This document shows, piece after piece, positions 37,210 to 45,963 of a stretch of DNA of 64,000 bases. Within the stretch, counting starts at the first letter, position 1. Each line of letters begins with the position of its first letter. This DNA comes from Novosphingobium album (ex Hu et al. 2023) (GTDB lineage: Bacteria; Pseudomonadota; Alphaproteobacteria; Sphingomonadales; Sphingomonadaceae): positions 62,001 through 126,000 of the forward strand of contig NZ_JALHLE010000002.1 of NCBI RefSeq assembly GCF_022832385.1. The letters are read 5' to 3'. A program made the translations under genes and the position numbers. A model generated the notes under the pieces. It had not been told where the DNA came from and ran no database searches. It was given only the letters and a program-made list of their open reading frames with translations.

Positions 37210-38895
37210 TCAGCGCCCCTGCGCGCGCCAGCGATGGACCGTACGCAGCACCATTTCCTCCTCGCCGCCTGAGCTGCTCCACAGCTCGGTGAACGAGGGG
37301 TCCGCCGAAGCCGGGCGCTTGTGTTCCTCGAGGTCGTCAAAGGACACGCGAATCGGGATCGCCACGCCCTCGCCGCAGATAATGCATTCGCGGTTGCGCA
37401 GGGCCGGGATGGAATCGAGGAAGCCGCGCGCGCCTTCGGGCATGGCGGCGCGCACGAAGGCCTGGTCGCGATCGTTGTTGAGGCGCATCGAGATGATCGT
37501 GCCGCACTGCGACAGAACGCCTTCGGCAAGGTCCGAAGGACGCTGCGTGATCAGGCCGAGCGAGATGCCGTACTTACGGCCTTCCTTGGCGATGCGCGAC
37601 AGGATACGCCCGACAGAAGAGCCGTCGGCGTTCTTCTCGCTGGGCACGTAGCGGTGCGCCTCTTCGCAGACCAGCAGCACCGGCCGCGTCTTTTCCTCGC
37701 GCGCCCAGATGGCGAAGTCGAAGACAAGGCGGCTGAGCACGGCGACGACCGTGCTGGTGATGTCCGAGGGAACGCCCGAGACGTCGATGATCGAGATCGG
37801 CCGTCCGCACGAGGGCATGCGGAACAGCTTGGTGATGAAGCTCGCCATCGTATCGCCGACCAGCATGCCCGAGAACATGAACTGATAGCGCGGATCGCCC
37901 TTGAGCTCGTCGAGCTTGTTGCGAATGCGCAGGTAGGGCGCACTGGTGTGCCCCTTGTCGAGCTTGCCCATCTCGTTGTTGATGATGGTGCCGAGATCCG
38001 AGAGCAGATAGGGGATCGGTGAATCCACGGTAATCTTGCCCACCTGCTCGGCCAGCCGGTTCTTCGAACGCGCTTCGAGCAGGCACTTGGACAGGATCTC
38101 GGAATCGAGCTGCCGATCGTCGCCCCGCGAAGTCAGCAGGATCTCGCAGTGCTCCTCGAAGTTCATCAGCCAGTACGGCATCTGCAGGTTGGTGACGTCG
38201 AAGATCATGCCCGTGCTGCGGAATGCCGAAGCGTATTCACCGTGCGGGTCGACCATGATGATATGGCCTTCGGGCGCATGTTCGCAAATCCGGTGCAAGA
38301 TCAGCGCCGCGCTGGTCGACTTGCCGGTACCGGTAGAACCGAGCAGCGCAAAGTGCTTGCCCAGCAGAGCGTCGACATAGAGGCCGGCACGGATGTCCTT
38401 GGTGGGATAGACATTGCCGATCTGGATCGAACTGCGCCCGTCGCTCGCATAGATCTGGCGCAAGTCCTCGCTGGTGGCCGGATAGACCAGCGCGCCGGGG
38501 ATCGGGTAGAAGGTGACACCGCGGCGGAAACCATGGATACGACCCGTCAGGCGCTCTTCCTGGCCTTCGCCAAGAAAGTCCGCTTCCACGACAATGTCGC
38601 CGGGGCTGTGGGGATCCTGCTTCTGGTTGCGCACACTGGCGAGAAGCCAGCCGTTGCCGACACGGATCTTGACCTGGCTGCCGACCTTTCCGGACAGCGC
38701 AATCGACGGATCAGGATCACTGGATATCTCGTTCAGACGGTTGGCATCGAAAACGATCCGCGTGCCTGCACCGGCAATTTCCAGAACGACCCCAATCGGT
38801 GTCATCCCGTGATGAGCCGTCTGACGGCCCAAGGGGGTTTCGGCAGCCGTCACCTCGTGAGCCTTGTCGAAACCGTCAAGTCGCATCTGATCCAT
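37210..38895 (-). CDS. HerA-like ATPase / helicase (DUF87)
   Basis: A 561-residue ATPase of the HerA/FtsK superfamily. An N-terminal HAS-barrel domain (about residues 30-130) is followed by the motor domain with Walker A LLGSTGTGKSTSA (186-193) and Walker B VLLVCEEAHRYVP. The sensor region is SLGLITQRPSDLAEGVLSQC, and an Arg-finger-like R follows in MRLNNDRDQAFV. HerA proteins form hexamers that act on DNA ends with the nuclease NurA, which is absent here. The gene is on its own strand unit between convergent MATE and the TIGR02186 gene. The family is clear. The role is likely DNA repair or translocation; I cannot exclude a defence function. Confidence 0.92.
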   Translation of the reverse strand: MDQMRLDGFDKAHEVTAAETPLGRQTAHHGMTPIGVVLEIAGAGTRIVFDANRLNEISSDPDPSIALSGKVGSQVKIRVGNGWLLASVRNQKQDPHSPGDIVVEADFLGEGQEERLTGRIHGFRRGVTFYPIPGALVYPATSEDLRQIYASDGRSSIQIGNVYPTKDIRAGLYVDALLGKHFALLGSTGTGKSTSAALILHRICEHAPEGHIIMVDPHGEYASAFRSTGMIFDVTNLQMPYWLMNFEEHCEILLTSRGDDRQLDSEILSKCLLEARSKNRLAEQVGKITVDSPIPYLLSDLGTIINNEMGKLDKGHTSAPYLRIRNKLDELKGDPRYQFMFSGMLVGDTMASFITKLFRMPSCGRPISIIDVSGVPSDITSTVVAVLSRLVFDFAIWAREEKTRPVLLVCEEAHRYVPSEKNADGSSVGRILSRIAKEGRKYGISLGLITQRPSDLAEGVLSQCGTIISMRLNNDRDQAFVRAAMPEGARGFLDSIPALRNRECIICGEGVAIPIRVSFDDLEEHKRPASADPSFTELWSSSGGEEEMVLRTVHRWRAQGR

Positions 38896-38969
38896 TCAAC
38901 ACCAGAATTTGGGGCACCTGATGCTGCGTAAATCGCCGGCGGTTAATTTACCCCTAAAGCCGCTCAACC

Positions 38970-39734
38970 TCAAACGAGTGCGAAAAGGCGCCCGGCCAGC
39001 CAGCCCATGCCCACCGACACGAATACGGCCAGGAGCCCGTAGGCAAAACCGTAATCCTGCGAAAAGTGGGCGATCGCCAGCTCGACGCCCAGCTTGCGCA
39101 CTTCCACGTGACTGCTGGCCGAAGCCACAACGCGGCCCTTGGAGATGGCAAAAGTCTCCGCCGTGTAAGTCCCCGTCGGCACGCGAGAAGGCAGGCCGAT
39201 GCGGGCCTGATAAAGCACCTGCTCGCTGACTTTCACCCCGCCTTCCTCCTCGCGGTAGAGGCCGTTGTGACGATTGAGATCGACCAGACCTGCCGCAAAG
39301 CGGGCCTGTTCCGCCGGGTTGATCGCCCCGATCGGCGAAAGCTGCAGCCACTTCAGCCCCAGTTCGTAGATCGCCGCAGTCTTGTCATCGACGATATCCG
39401 CGATTGGCCGGGTGGACGCGATGGCATAGTAGGACGGTGCGGAGCGGAGCTCGGTGCTGGCGGCGTTGAGCCAGATTCCGGCCACCTTCTGCTTCTCGCG
39501 AAGGACAATCGACTGCGTCGGTCCTTTGAGGACCACGACAATGTCGTAATCCTGCGCCGCGCGCGAACCTTCGGGTGTGAGGATGGCACCGAAGAGCAGC
39601 AGTTCGGTGCCGGTAAAGCCCTGCTGCAAGTCCACTTCGTGCTGCGAGACTTCCGGCACCAGGATCGGATCGCGCGCACCGCTCAGCAACGGCAGGGCGC
39701 AAAGCGCAAGCAGCGGGGCCAGCCAGCGCCTCAC
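38970..39734 (-). CDS. TIGR02186 family membrane-anchored protein
   Basis: A 254-residue protein of the alphaproteobacterial TIGR02186 family, usually found next to a TauE-type permease. The signal peptide is RRWLAPLLALCALPLLSGA. A beta-rich periplasmic domain follows (VDLQQGFTGTELLLFGAI, YDIVVVLKGPTQSIVLREK), ending in a C-terminal transmembrane helix (GFAYGLLAVFVSVGMGWLAG). The function is unknown; the pairing suggests a helper of anion transport. The GTG at 39734 overlaps the TauE stop (GTGA), and this gives the correct signal peptide. Confidence 0.9.
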   Translation of the reverse strand: MRRWLAPLLALCALPLLSGARDPILVPEVSQHEVDLQQGFTGTELLLFGAILTPEGSRAAQDYDIVVVLKGPTQSIVLREKQKVAGIWLNAASTELRSAPSYYAIASTRPIADIVDDKTAAIYELGLKWLQLSPIGAINPAEQARFAAGLVDLNRHNGLYREEEGGVKVSEQVLYQARIGLPSRVPTGTYTAETFAISKGRVVASASSHVEVRKLGVELAIAHFSQDYGFAYGLLAVFVSVGMGWLAGRLFALV

Positions 39735-40645
39735 AGCGGCGCCATCGTGTAGATTTCGTCCGGCCGGTAGCCGAGCCCCAGCGCCATGCGCGCAGCGACC
39801 AGCAGCACGATCGCGGCCAGCAACAGGCGCAACTTCACCGGATTGGCCTTCTGCGAGAACATCGCACCGATCTGGGCTCCGGTGACCGACCCGAACAGCA
39901 GCAGCGACGCCAGGACGATGTCGATCGCATGGGTGGTGAGCGCATGCATCATCGTCGTCGCCATCGTCGTGAACAGAATCTGCCACAGCGAGGTACCGAC
40001 AACGACATTGGCGCTCATGCCCAAGATATAGAGCATGGCTGGAACAAGGATGAACCCGCCGCCGATGCCCATCAGCATCGTCAGGATGCCCGTCCCCATA
40101 CCCAGCAGGAGGGGCGCCAGCGGTGAAATGTAGAGGCCCGACCGGTAGAAGCGCCAGCGCATCGGCAGGCTTGCCACCATCGGGTGGTGCCGCCGCTTGC
40201 GCGCGGCAATGGGCACGCCGGAGCGCTCCGCACGGATCGCCTGGATGCTCTCTTTCGCCATCAGGCCGCCGATCGAGCCCAGCAGCAGCACGTAGAGAAT
40301 GTTGATGACGGTATCGATCTGTCCGAGTTTTTCGAGCAGGTTGAAGAGGATTGCGCCGATGCCGGTGCCCAGAATGCCGCCGGCCACCATCACCGAGCCC
40401 ATCTGATAGTCGACACCGCCACGCCGCGAATGCGCGAACACGCCCGACACGCTGGCACCGGTCACCTGGCTCGCGGCTGACGCAGCTGCGACTGTGGGAG
40501 GGATACCATAGAAGATCATCAACGGGGTCGTCAGGAACCCGCCGCCCACGCCGAATATGCCGGAAAGCAGCCCGGTGATCGCTCCCAGGGCAACGATGAT
40601 CAGACCGTTGACCGAGAGGTTGGCAATGGGAAGATAGACATCCAT
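39731..40645 (-). CDS. TauE/SafE family sulfite/anion exporter
   Basis: A 304-residue inner-membrane permease with about eight transmembrane helices. The two family repeats are visible: IVALGAITGLLSGIFGVGGGFL in the first half and LLLGMGTGILTMLMGIGGGFILV in the second (each split here by helix). The usual substrates are sulfite, sulfoacetate or other organosulfur anions; none is specified here. The ATG at 40645 has GAGGA upstream. It is translated before and coupled to the TIGR02186 gene by GTGA. Confidence 0.93.
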   Translation of the reverse strand: MDVYLPIANLSVNGLIIVALGAITGLLSGIFGVGGGFLTTPLMIFYGIPPTVAAASAASQVTGASVSGVFAHSRRGGVDYQMGSVMVAGGILGTGIGAILFNLLEKLGQIDTVINILYVLLLGSIGGLMAKESIQAIRAERSGVPIAARKRRHHPMVASLPMRWRFYRSGLYISPLAPLLLGMGTGILTMLMGIGGGFILVPAMLYILGMSANVVVGTSLWQILFTTMATTMMHALTTHAIDIVLASLLLFGSVTGAQIGAMFSQKANPVKLRLLLAAIVLLVAARMALGLGYRPDEIYTMAPL

Positions 40646-40692
40646 TTCTGGGTCCTCGCTACCGCAGTGCGGCACGCGAGAAAAGGCGCGAT

Positions 40693-41883
40693 TCAGAAAC
40701 CTGCGGAAAGTGTTACAGCAGGCCCGGAACCGGGTGCCGCATCGCCAGCCGCACGAAAGCGCCAGTCCACGGCAATCCGGCTGAACACCCTCGCATTCAA
40801 TGGCATTGTCACAACGGCAGACGGCCCCAGGTCAAGCCGCGAGGCGCCTTTCTGCACACCGCCCCAAACTCCGCCGCCAATGCGCAGCCCGCCGCGTCTC
40901 AATGGCATGATGCGCCGGTCGAGCCGTAATTGCCCATCAGCAAACGGTGTCGCGAAGCGGCCGCCGACATAGCCAGCCTGCAGATAGCTTTCAGCCCGCA
41001 CGCCGAGTGGCAAGGCGAAGGGCGGTAACTCCGTGTAGGTCAGAACTGCAGGCTGCACGGTGGCTTGCCCCTGGTCTGTCAGGCGCCCTTCGACCGCGAC
41101 GACAAGCGGAAGTTCCGGCAGAGGGCGTGCCGACACCCCCAGAGCCGCAGCCGTCTCGCGCTCCATACCCAGCGCAGCTGTCCCGCGCAGGTAGGCGGCC
41201 GGACGGAAGCGAGAGGCCGTATCGAGGCGGTATCGCAAAATTGCCCCTGCTTGACTGCCGCCGTAAACGGCGGGCAATGGACCATGCGATCGTGTCCCCC
41301 CGAGATCATGACGAAACAAGGCCCATGCGTCGGCCGACCAACGCCCCGCTGAGGCCCGGCCAATCGCAACTGGCGGCACGCCGCGAGGTACGGCGTCCAA
41401 ACGCAACGGAGGTCCACCTGCACCTGCAAAGTGCGGCTGCCGGACGCGGTTCAAGCCATATGCCGGCGAGGATGCAGACATCAACATTCCCGCAGAAGCC
41501 CCCAAGCCCAGTGGATCTGCATACCACCCTCGGCCGCCAGCCCCCAAGAACCGGACCGGAGGCTGAGGCGTTCTTGCATCGTGTGCATGGCCGGAGGCTT
41601 TCCCAGCCACACCAATGAATGATTCGCCTGCAATCACGGGCCGATCATGGTCCGGAATTGCGGCAGCGAGCGCGTAAGTATCCATTCCCGGAAACGACTG
41701 CGGCCCACTTCTCCACGGCCCATCGGAACGGGTACGGTCAATTTGTGCGGATCCCGCTTCGGTCATGGCACCGCCAGCCAGCACTGGTGCTTCCCAGGTC
41801 GCAACCCTGCCTCCGATCCATCCGGCCAGCACCGCCAGAAGCGCAACGAGTGGCTGCCCACGCGGCTGGGTTGCCACCGTCAC
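40693..41883 (-). CDS. NfrA C-terminal-like outer-membrane protein
   Basis: A 396-residue protein with an N-terminal hydrophobic segment (PLVALLAVLAGWIGG). The C-terminal two thirds look like a beta-barrel and resemble the NfrA_C domain, with GLRIGGGVWGGVQKGASRL and VDWRFRAAGDAAPGSGPAVT. In E. coli, NfrA is the outer-membrane partner of NfrB in polysaccharide export and the phage N4 receptor. This version lacks the large TPR region of NfrA. The GTG at 41883 overlaps the stop of the glycosyltransferase (GTGA), so the two are a coupled pair. Assignment is by sequence resemblance only. Confidence 0.7.
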   Translation of the reverse strand: MTVATQPRGQPLVALLAVLAGWIGGRVATWEAPVLAGGAMTEAGSAQIDRTRSDGPWRSGPQSFPGMDTYALAAAIPDHDRPVIAGESFIGVAGKASGHAHDARTPQPPVRFLGAGGRGWYADPLGLGASAGMLMSASSPAYGLNRVRQPHFAGAGGPPLRLDAVPRGVPPVAIGRASAGRWSADAWALFRHDLGGTRSHGPLPAVYGGSQAGAILRYRLDTASRFRPAAYLRGTAALGMERETAAALGVSARPLPELPLVVAVEGRLTDQGQATVQPAVLTYTELPPFALPLGVRAESYLQAGYVGGRFATPFADGQLRLDRRIMPLRRGGLRIGGGVWGGVQKGASRLDLGPSAVVTMPLNARVFSRIAVDWRFRAAGDAAPGSGPAVTLSAGF

Positions 41884-43316
41884 AGGGATGACGCCCTGCC
41901 GGTAGCAGCCGTCACCGGATGCGCCGCATGCTCGGTCTTGTCCCAACGGACAGCCGCACCGCGCAAAGTCCGCAAGTAGCTGGCGAAGGCCTTGCGGCCC
42001 GCGAGTATGGCGATGAAGTTGGCTACAGGCACGCGCACCACGGCCAGCAGCCCCTCAGTGACGCCATATTCGTGGGCCGTAAAGGCGAACCGGGCTACCA
42101 GCCGCCACGCAAGGCCGGCCAGGCAAAGCACCAGCATGACATGCAACAGCGGCGGAATGGCCATTGCGCGCCGCGCGCCCATCAGCCATGCGAGGCCCAG
42201 CAATCCCTCGATGACCACCAGGGCATAGCCGCAAGTCAACACAAGCGTGGCCAGCGGCCCGCGACGGTCGCGCACCACCATCCAAAGGTCGGCAATTCCC
42301 TTCCCCCAGCCGAGGCGGTCCCAGCCCTGAAATGCAATCCCGTGTACCCAACGCGCCTTCTGGCGCACCGCATCGTCGAGACGGGCGGGAAAATAGGCGC
42401 GCGTTGCCACGAGGCCGCCCTCTGCATCGCGAACCCGCAGGAAACGGGAGGTACCGCCTTCGCGCCAGACCAGTACGCCCAGTTCATAGTCTTCGGTCAG
42501 GCATTCGGCAGCGAAAGGTCCGGGACTCCCTTCGGCCTTACGCCGCCGGGCGATCCCGTCCATGATGTCCCGGGAGAATCCGCAGGCCACGCCCGCAGCC
42601 GGGATTGCCGCCCCCAGGGCATCGCGGACAACCAGGACCTTGGCATGGGATTCGGTGAACTCGTCCGAATAGTGGCCCGCCACCCAGGGCGATGCCGGCT
42701 GCGGTTCGGGCCTGACCGGCAGTTGTACGAAATCCGCAGCTGTCAGCCCGGCGTCGATGACCGCCAGTTCAGCCGGGTGGACCATGTCTTCGGAATCGTG
42801 CAGAACGACGCTGCGGAAGCGATATCCGCATCGGCGTTCATCGTCACACAAGGCGGTGTAAAGGCGATTGAGGCAATCCGCCTTGGTAGTCGGTCCGGCA
42901 TTTTCGTGGATCACGATCCGGACGCGCGCATCTCCGCCCGCACCGGACATGGCTGCCGCGACAGTGCCCGGATCGTTGGAATAGCAACCGACGTAGAGGG
43001 TGAAGTCATCTTGCCGCCAGACAGACAAGGCATGACGCACCGTATGACCGATAACTTCGGCTTCCTGCCAGGCAGCAATCAGGATCGCGGCCCGGCCCTG
43101 CAAGGGTCTGGCTGCCTCGTCGCGCGAGATCGTCCGGACCCGCGCCTGGCCGGTCAGCTTCAGCCATATCCAGCAAATATCCACGCCGATGTCATCGATG
43201 GCTCCCAGGAGGAACCAGAACCCTGCGAACAGCAGCAGTTCCTGTTCGATGCATTGCGCGGCTGCGATGGCAATCTGGATAGCGTCAGTGGCCCCCACCA
43301 CTCCCCTTTCCTGCAT
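41880..43316 (-). CDS. NfrB-like inner-membrane glycosyltransferase
   Basis: A 478-residue family 2 glycosyltransferase. It has N-terminal transmembrane segments (QELLLFAGFWFLLGAIDDIG), a cytoplasmic GT-A domain and three C-terminal helices. The GT-A domain shows PVLIAAW-like AILIAAWQEAEVI, HDSEDMVHP as the metal-binding acidic region, CLTEDYELG and QKARWVHG as the QxxRW motif. This is the NfrB ('phage adsorption protein') arrangement, which in E. coli makes a c-di-GMP-dependent exopolysaccharide. No MshEN domain is obvious. The start at 43316 lacks a good ribosome-binding site; a GTG at 43301 or 43298, after AGGAAAGG, is a real alternative. Confidence 0.8.
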   Translation of the reverse strand: MQERGVVGATDAIQIAIAAAQCIEQELLLFAGFWFLLGAIDDIGVDICWIWLKLTGQARVRTISRDEAARPLQGRAAILIAAWQEAEVIGHTVRHALSVWRQDDFTLYVGCYSNDPGTVAAAMSGAGGDARVRIVIHENAGPTTKADCLNRLYTALCDDERRCGYRFRSVVLHDSEDMVHPAELAVIDAGLTAADFVQLPVRPEPQPASPWVAGHYSDEFTESHAKVLVVRDALGAAIPAAGVACGFSRDIMDGIARRRKAEGSPGPFAAECLTEDYELGVLVWREGGTSRFLRVRDAEGGLVATRAYFPARLDDAVRQKARWVHGIAFQGWDRLGWGKGIADLWMVVRDRRGPLATLVLTCGYALVVIEGLLGLAWLMGARRAMAIPPLLHVMLVLCLAGLAWRLVARFAFTAHEYGVTEGLLAVVRVPVANFIAILAGRKAFASYLRTLRGAAVRWDKTEHAAHPVTAATGRASSL

Positions 43317-43388
43317 TCAGATGATATCAAGCCCTCAACTGGCCCGGCTTTGCCGGCCCTCTTCTGAAGAACACCCGAAATCACACAT

Positions 43389-44591
43389 ATGACCATGCCC
43401 AGACATTTTGCTAATAAATTAGCCAACAGTTTCACAAAGTTAATGGGCGGCGACGCCGCGTCAGGAATCATTCTCATTCTCGTTGCGGTATTGGCGATCA
43501 TTTGCGCAAACACCGGATGGTCATACGCTTACCACGCACTATTCCATCATGAACTGTCGTGGACGCCGGTGCAGAAACTCGACACTTTGCACTTGTGGAT
43601 CAACGACGCCTTGATGGCGGTGTTTTTCTTCGTCGTGGGACTGGAGATTAAACGCGAAATACTGGACGGTGAACTTTCCAGCGCGGCCAAGCGCCGCCTG
43701 CCGGTGCTCGCTGCCGCCGCCGGCATGGCGATGCCAGCGCTCATCTATCTGCTCGCCGCGGGAACCAGTCAGCCGGTCCAGCGAGGCTGGGCCATTCCGG
43801 CCGCGACGGACATCGCCTTCGCCGTCGGCGTGCTGGGACTGCTGGGTAACCGCGTTCCGCCAGCCCTGCGGCTGTTCCTGCTGACTGTCGCCATCGTCGA
43901 TGACCTTGGGGCCGTGGCGATCATCGCGTTGTTCTATACCGCGCAGATCAAGTTCGCCTGGGGCATCGGCGCGCTGGTCTTCCTTGGCGGCCTGATCCTG
44001 CTGAACCGGCGCAAGGTGTTCAGCCTGCCGCTCTACCTCGTGCTTGGTTTCGGCCTTTGGTACTGCGTACTCTATTCGGGCATCCACGCGACGATCGCCG
44101 GTGTCGTCTTCGCTTTCACCATTCCGCTCAAGCTGTCGCCCAAGGGAGACAGCATGCTGTTGCGTCTCGAGCACGCGCTGGCGCCATGGAACAGCTACCT
44201 GATCGTTCCGCTGTTCGGCTTTGCCAATGCGGGCGTGGCGCTGGGCGGGATTGGCCTGTCCGGCCTGCTTGATCCAGTACCTCTGGGTATCGCACTTGGC
44301 CTGTTCCTGGGCAAGCAACTGGGGATCTTCGCAGCCATCGTGACAGCCGACCGGATCGGCTTTGCGCCGCGACCCTCCGGGGCAAGCTGGATGCAGCTAT
44401 GGGGAATGGCGGTGCTGTGCGGGATCGGCTTCACCATGAGTCTGTTCATCGGCGCCCTCGCCTTCCCCCGCCACCCGCTGCTGGTCGAGGAAGCCAAACT
44501 GGGCGTGCTGTTCGGCTCGCTGCTGTCCTCCTTGCTGGGGTACGCCATCCTGCGTCTGGCCAAGGCGCCGGAGGCACCCCGGCCAGACTGA
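43389..44591 (+). CDS. nhaA: Na+/H+ antiporter NhaA
   Basis: A 400-residue inner-membrane electrogenic antiporter that exports Na+ (or Li+) in exchange for two protons, used in salt and alkaline pH tolerance. The key residues are present: Asp141 in AATDIAFAVG, and the pair Asp171-Asp172 in IVDDLGAVAI, equivalent to E. coli Asp133, Asp163 and Asp164. About 12 helices. The length is standard. The ATG at 43389 follows a short leader. It is monocistronic, converging with gloA with 8 bases between the stops. Confidence 0.97.
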   Translation: MTMPRHFANKLANSFTKLMGGDAASGIILILVAVLAIICANTGWSYAYHALFHHELSWTPVQKLDTLHLWINDALMAVFFFVVGLEIKREILDGELSSAAKRRLPVLAAAAGMAMPALIYLLAAGTSQPVQRGWAIPAATDIAFAVGVLGLLGNRVPPALRLFLLTVAIVDDLGAVAIIALFYTAQIKFAWGIGALVFLGGLILLNRRKVFSLPLYLVLGFGLWYCVLYSGIHATIAGVVFAFTIPLKLSPKGDSMLLRLEHALAPWNSYLIVPLFGFANAGVALGGIGLSGLLDPVPLGIALGLFLGKQLGIFAAIVTADRIGFAPRPSGASWMQLWGMAVLCGIGFTMSLFIGALAFPRHPLLVEEAKLGVLFGSLLSSLLGYAILRLAKAPEAPRPD

Positions 44592-44599
44592 AGGCGGCC

Positions 44600-45031
44600 C
44601 TACCAGACGCCCACGTTGGGCATGCTGGCCCAGGGTTCGGCAGGCTCCAGCTTGCCGTCCTGCAGCAATTCGATCGAAATCCCGTCAGGCGTGCGGATGA
44701 ACGCCATATGGCCGTCGCGCGGCGGCCGGTTGATGGTCACACCGGCGTCCATCAAACGCTGACAGGTGGCATAGATGTCATCGACCCGGTACGCGAGGTG
44801 GCCGAAATTGCGGCCGCCCGTGTACTCTTCCGCCGAGCCGTCGTCCGGCGGCCAGTTGTAGGTCAGCTCGACTTCGACATCCTCCTGCCCTTCGGGCGCG
44901 AGGAAGATGAGCGTGTAGCGCCCCTTCTCATCGGAAAACCGGCGGGTTTCCTTCACGCCGATCAGCTCGAAAAAGCGGATCGTCGCGTCCGGATCGGTTA
45001 CGCGGATCATGGTATGGAGGTATCGGGTCAC
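44600..45031 (-). CDS. gloA: Lactoylglutathione lyase (glyoxalase I)
   Basis: A 143-residue VOC-fold enzyme that converts the hemithioacetal of methylglyoxal and glutathione to S-lactoylglutathione. The four metal ligands are in place: His6 (LHTMIRV), Glu55 (VEVELTYNW), His78 (FGHLAY) and Glu121 (GISIELLQ), matching the E. coli set. It therefore looks active, probably with Ni2+ as in the bacterial class. It is transcribed alone, with no glyoxalase II gene in the window. Confidence 0.96.
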   Translation of the reverse strand: MTRYLHTMIRVTDPDATIRFFELIGVKETRRFSDEKGRYTLIFLAPEGQEDVEVELTYNWPPDDGSAEEYTGGRNFGHLAYRVDDIYATCQRLMDAGVTINRPPRDGHMAFIRTPDGISIELLQDGKLEPAEPWASMPNVGVW

Positions 45032-45126
45032 GGAATCACTTCCTCAGTTCATCGACAAAAAAGAACGGTTCATCGTGCATACAGCCGCATGGCGGCATCT
45101 CATGCACACCCACAGGGAGAGCTGCC

Positions 45127-45882
45127 ATGTCCGACGATAGCCCAGAGACCAGCCACCGTTCCAGCCTTACCATGCGCGGTTTCGCAACACCGCGCTTGAT
45201 CGTGAGTTCCGTAATTCTTGCAGCTGGCATGATCGCCGGCGGATACATGCTGGGCGACGGGCTGAAGCGCGCGCACCGCGCAGACCGCGCCGTGACGGTG
45301 CGTGGCCTTGCAGAACGCGAAGTGACCGCGGACCTTGCGACCTGGACCATCACATATTCCGCGACAGCTGGCGACCTTTCGTCGGCACAGGCCAGTGTCG
45401 ATCACGACACCACGCAGATCCGGGCTTTCTTCCGCGAGCTGGGCTTTCCAGCCGATGCCCTTCAACCAACCGGGGTGAACGTCTCACAGTACAAGGACAA
45501 CGGAGTCCCGAATTTCACCGTGCGCCAGCGCGTGACGCTTCGCACGCACGACATCAAGCGTGCCGAGGATGCCGTGCGCCGACAGTTTGACCTGGTCCGC
45601 CGAGGCGTCATTCTCGAGGAAGGCTCGGGAATGTCCTACACCTTCACCAAGCTCAACGACATCAAGCCGGACATGGTCGCCGCGGCCACGAAGGACGCAC
45701 GTGCAGCGGCCGAGCTGTTTGCCAAGGACAGCGGTGCGGAAGTGGGCGCCATCAAAAGCGCCACACAAGGCTACTTCTCTATCGACGCCCGTGATGGCGA
45801 TTCCGGCGGAGGCTGGGGTGTATCCGATACGCCCTACAAGAAAGTGCGCGTCGTCACGACGATCGACTTCTATCTCAAGTAG
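45127..45882 (+). CDS. SIMPL domain (DUF541) protein
   Basis: A 251-residue protein with one N-terminal transmembrane helix (IVSSVILAAGMIAGGYMLGD) and a periplasmic SIMPL domain. That domain contains RAVTVRGLAEREVTADLATW, FLRELGF-like FFRELGFPADALQPTGVNV and AAAELFAKDSGAEVGAIK near the end. The family is conserved but functionally poorly known; the E. coli member YggE is linked to oxidative stress. No operon partner is present. A hairpin follows. Confidence 0.92.
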   Translation: MSDDSPETSHRSSLTMRGFATPRLIVSSVILAAGMIAGGYMLGDGLKRAHRADRAVTVRGLAEREVTADLATWTITYSATAGDLSSAQASVDHDTTQIRAFFRELGFPADALQPTGVNVSQYKDNGVPNFTVRQRVTLRTHDIKRAEDAVRRQFDLVRRGVILEEGSGMSYTFTKLNDIKPDMVAAATKDARAAAELFAKDSGAEVGAIKSATQGYFSIDARDGDSGGGWGVSDTPYKKVRVVTTIDFYLK

Positions 45883-45903
45883 ATATTGACTCAGAAAGAT
45901 AAA

Positions 45904-45929
45904 ACCCGTCCGGATCGCTCCGGACGGGT
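45904..45929. terminator. Intrinsic terminator for the porin gene
   Basis: An 11-bp perfect stem, ACCCGTCCGGA with TCCGGACGGGT, has loop TCGC. In the minus direction it is followed by TTTTATCTTT, so it best serves the gene ending at 45964. It probably also ends the SIMPL transcript from the other side. Confidence 0.85.
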
Positions 45930-45963
45930 CCTCCTGCGAAACAGGTTTCGCGTGTTCGTTCGA

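Noticed and set aside
35138..37282. Open frame of about 714 codons antisense to queE and the MATE gene
   Set aside because: Its composition is dominated by His, Arg, Gln and Asp, as in shadows of hydrophobic membrane proteins, and it spans two clearly real genes.
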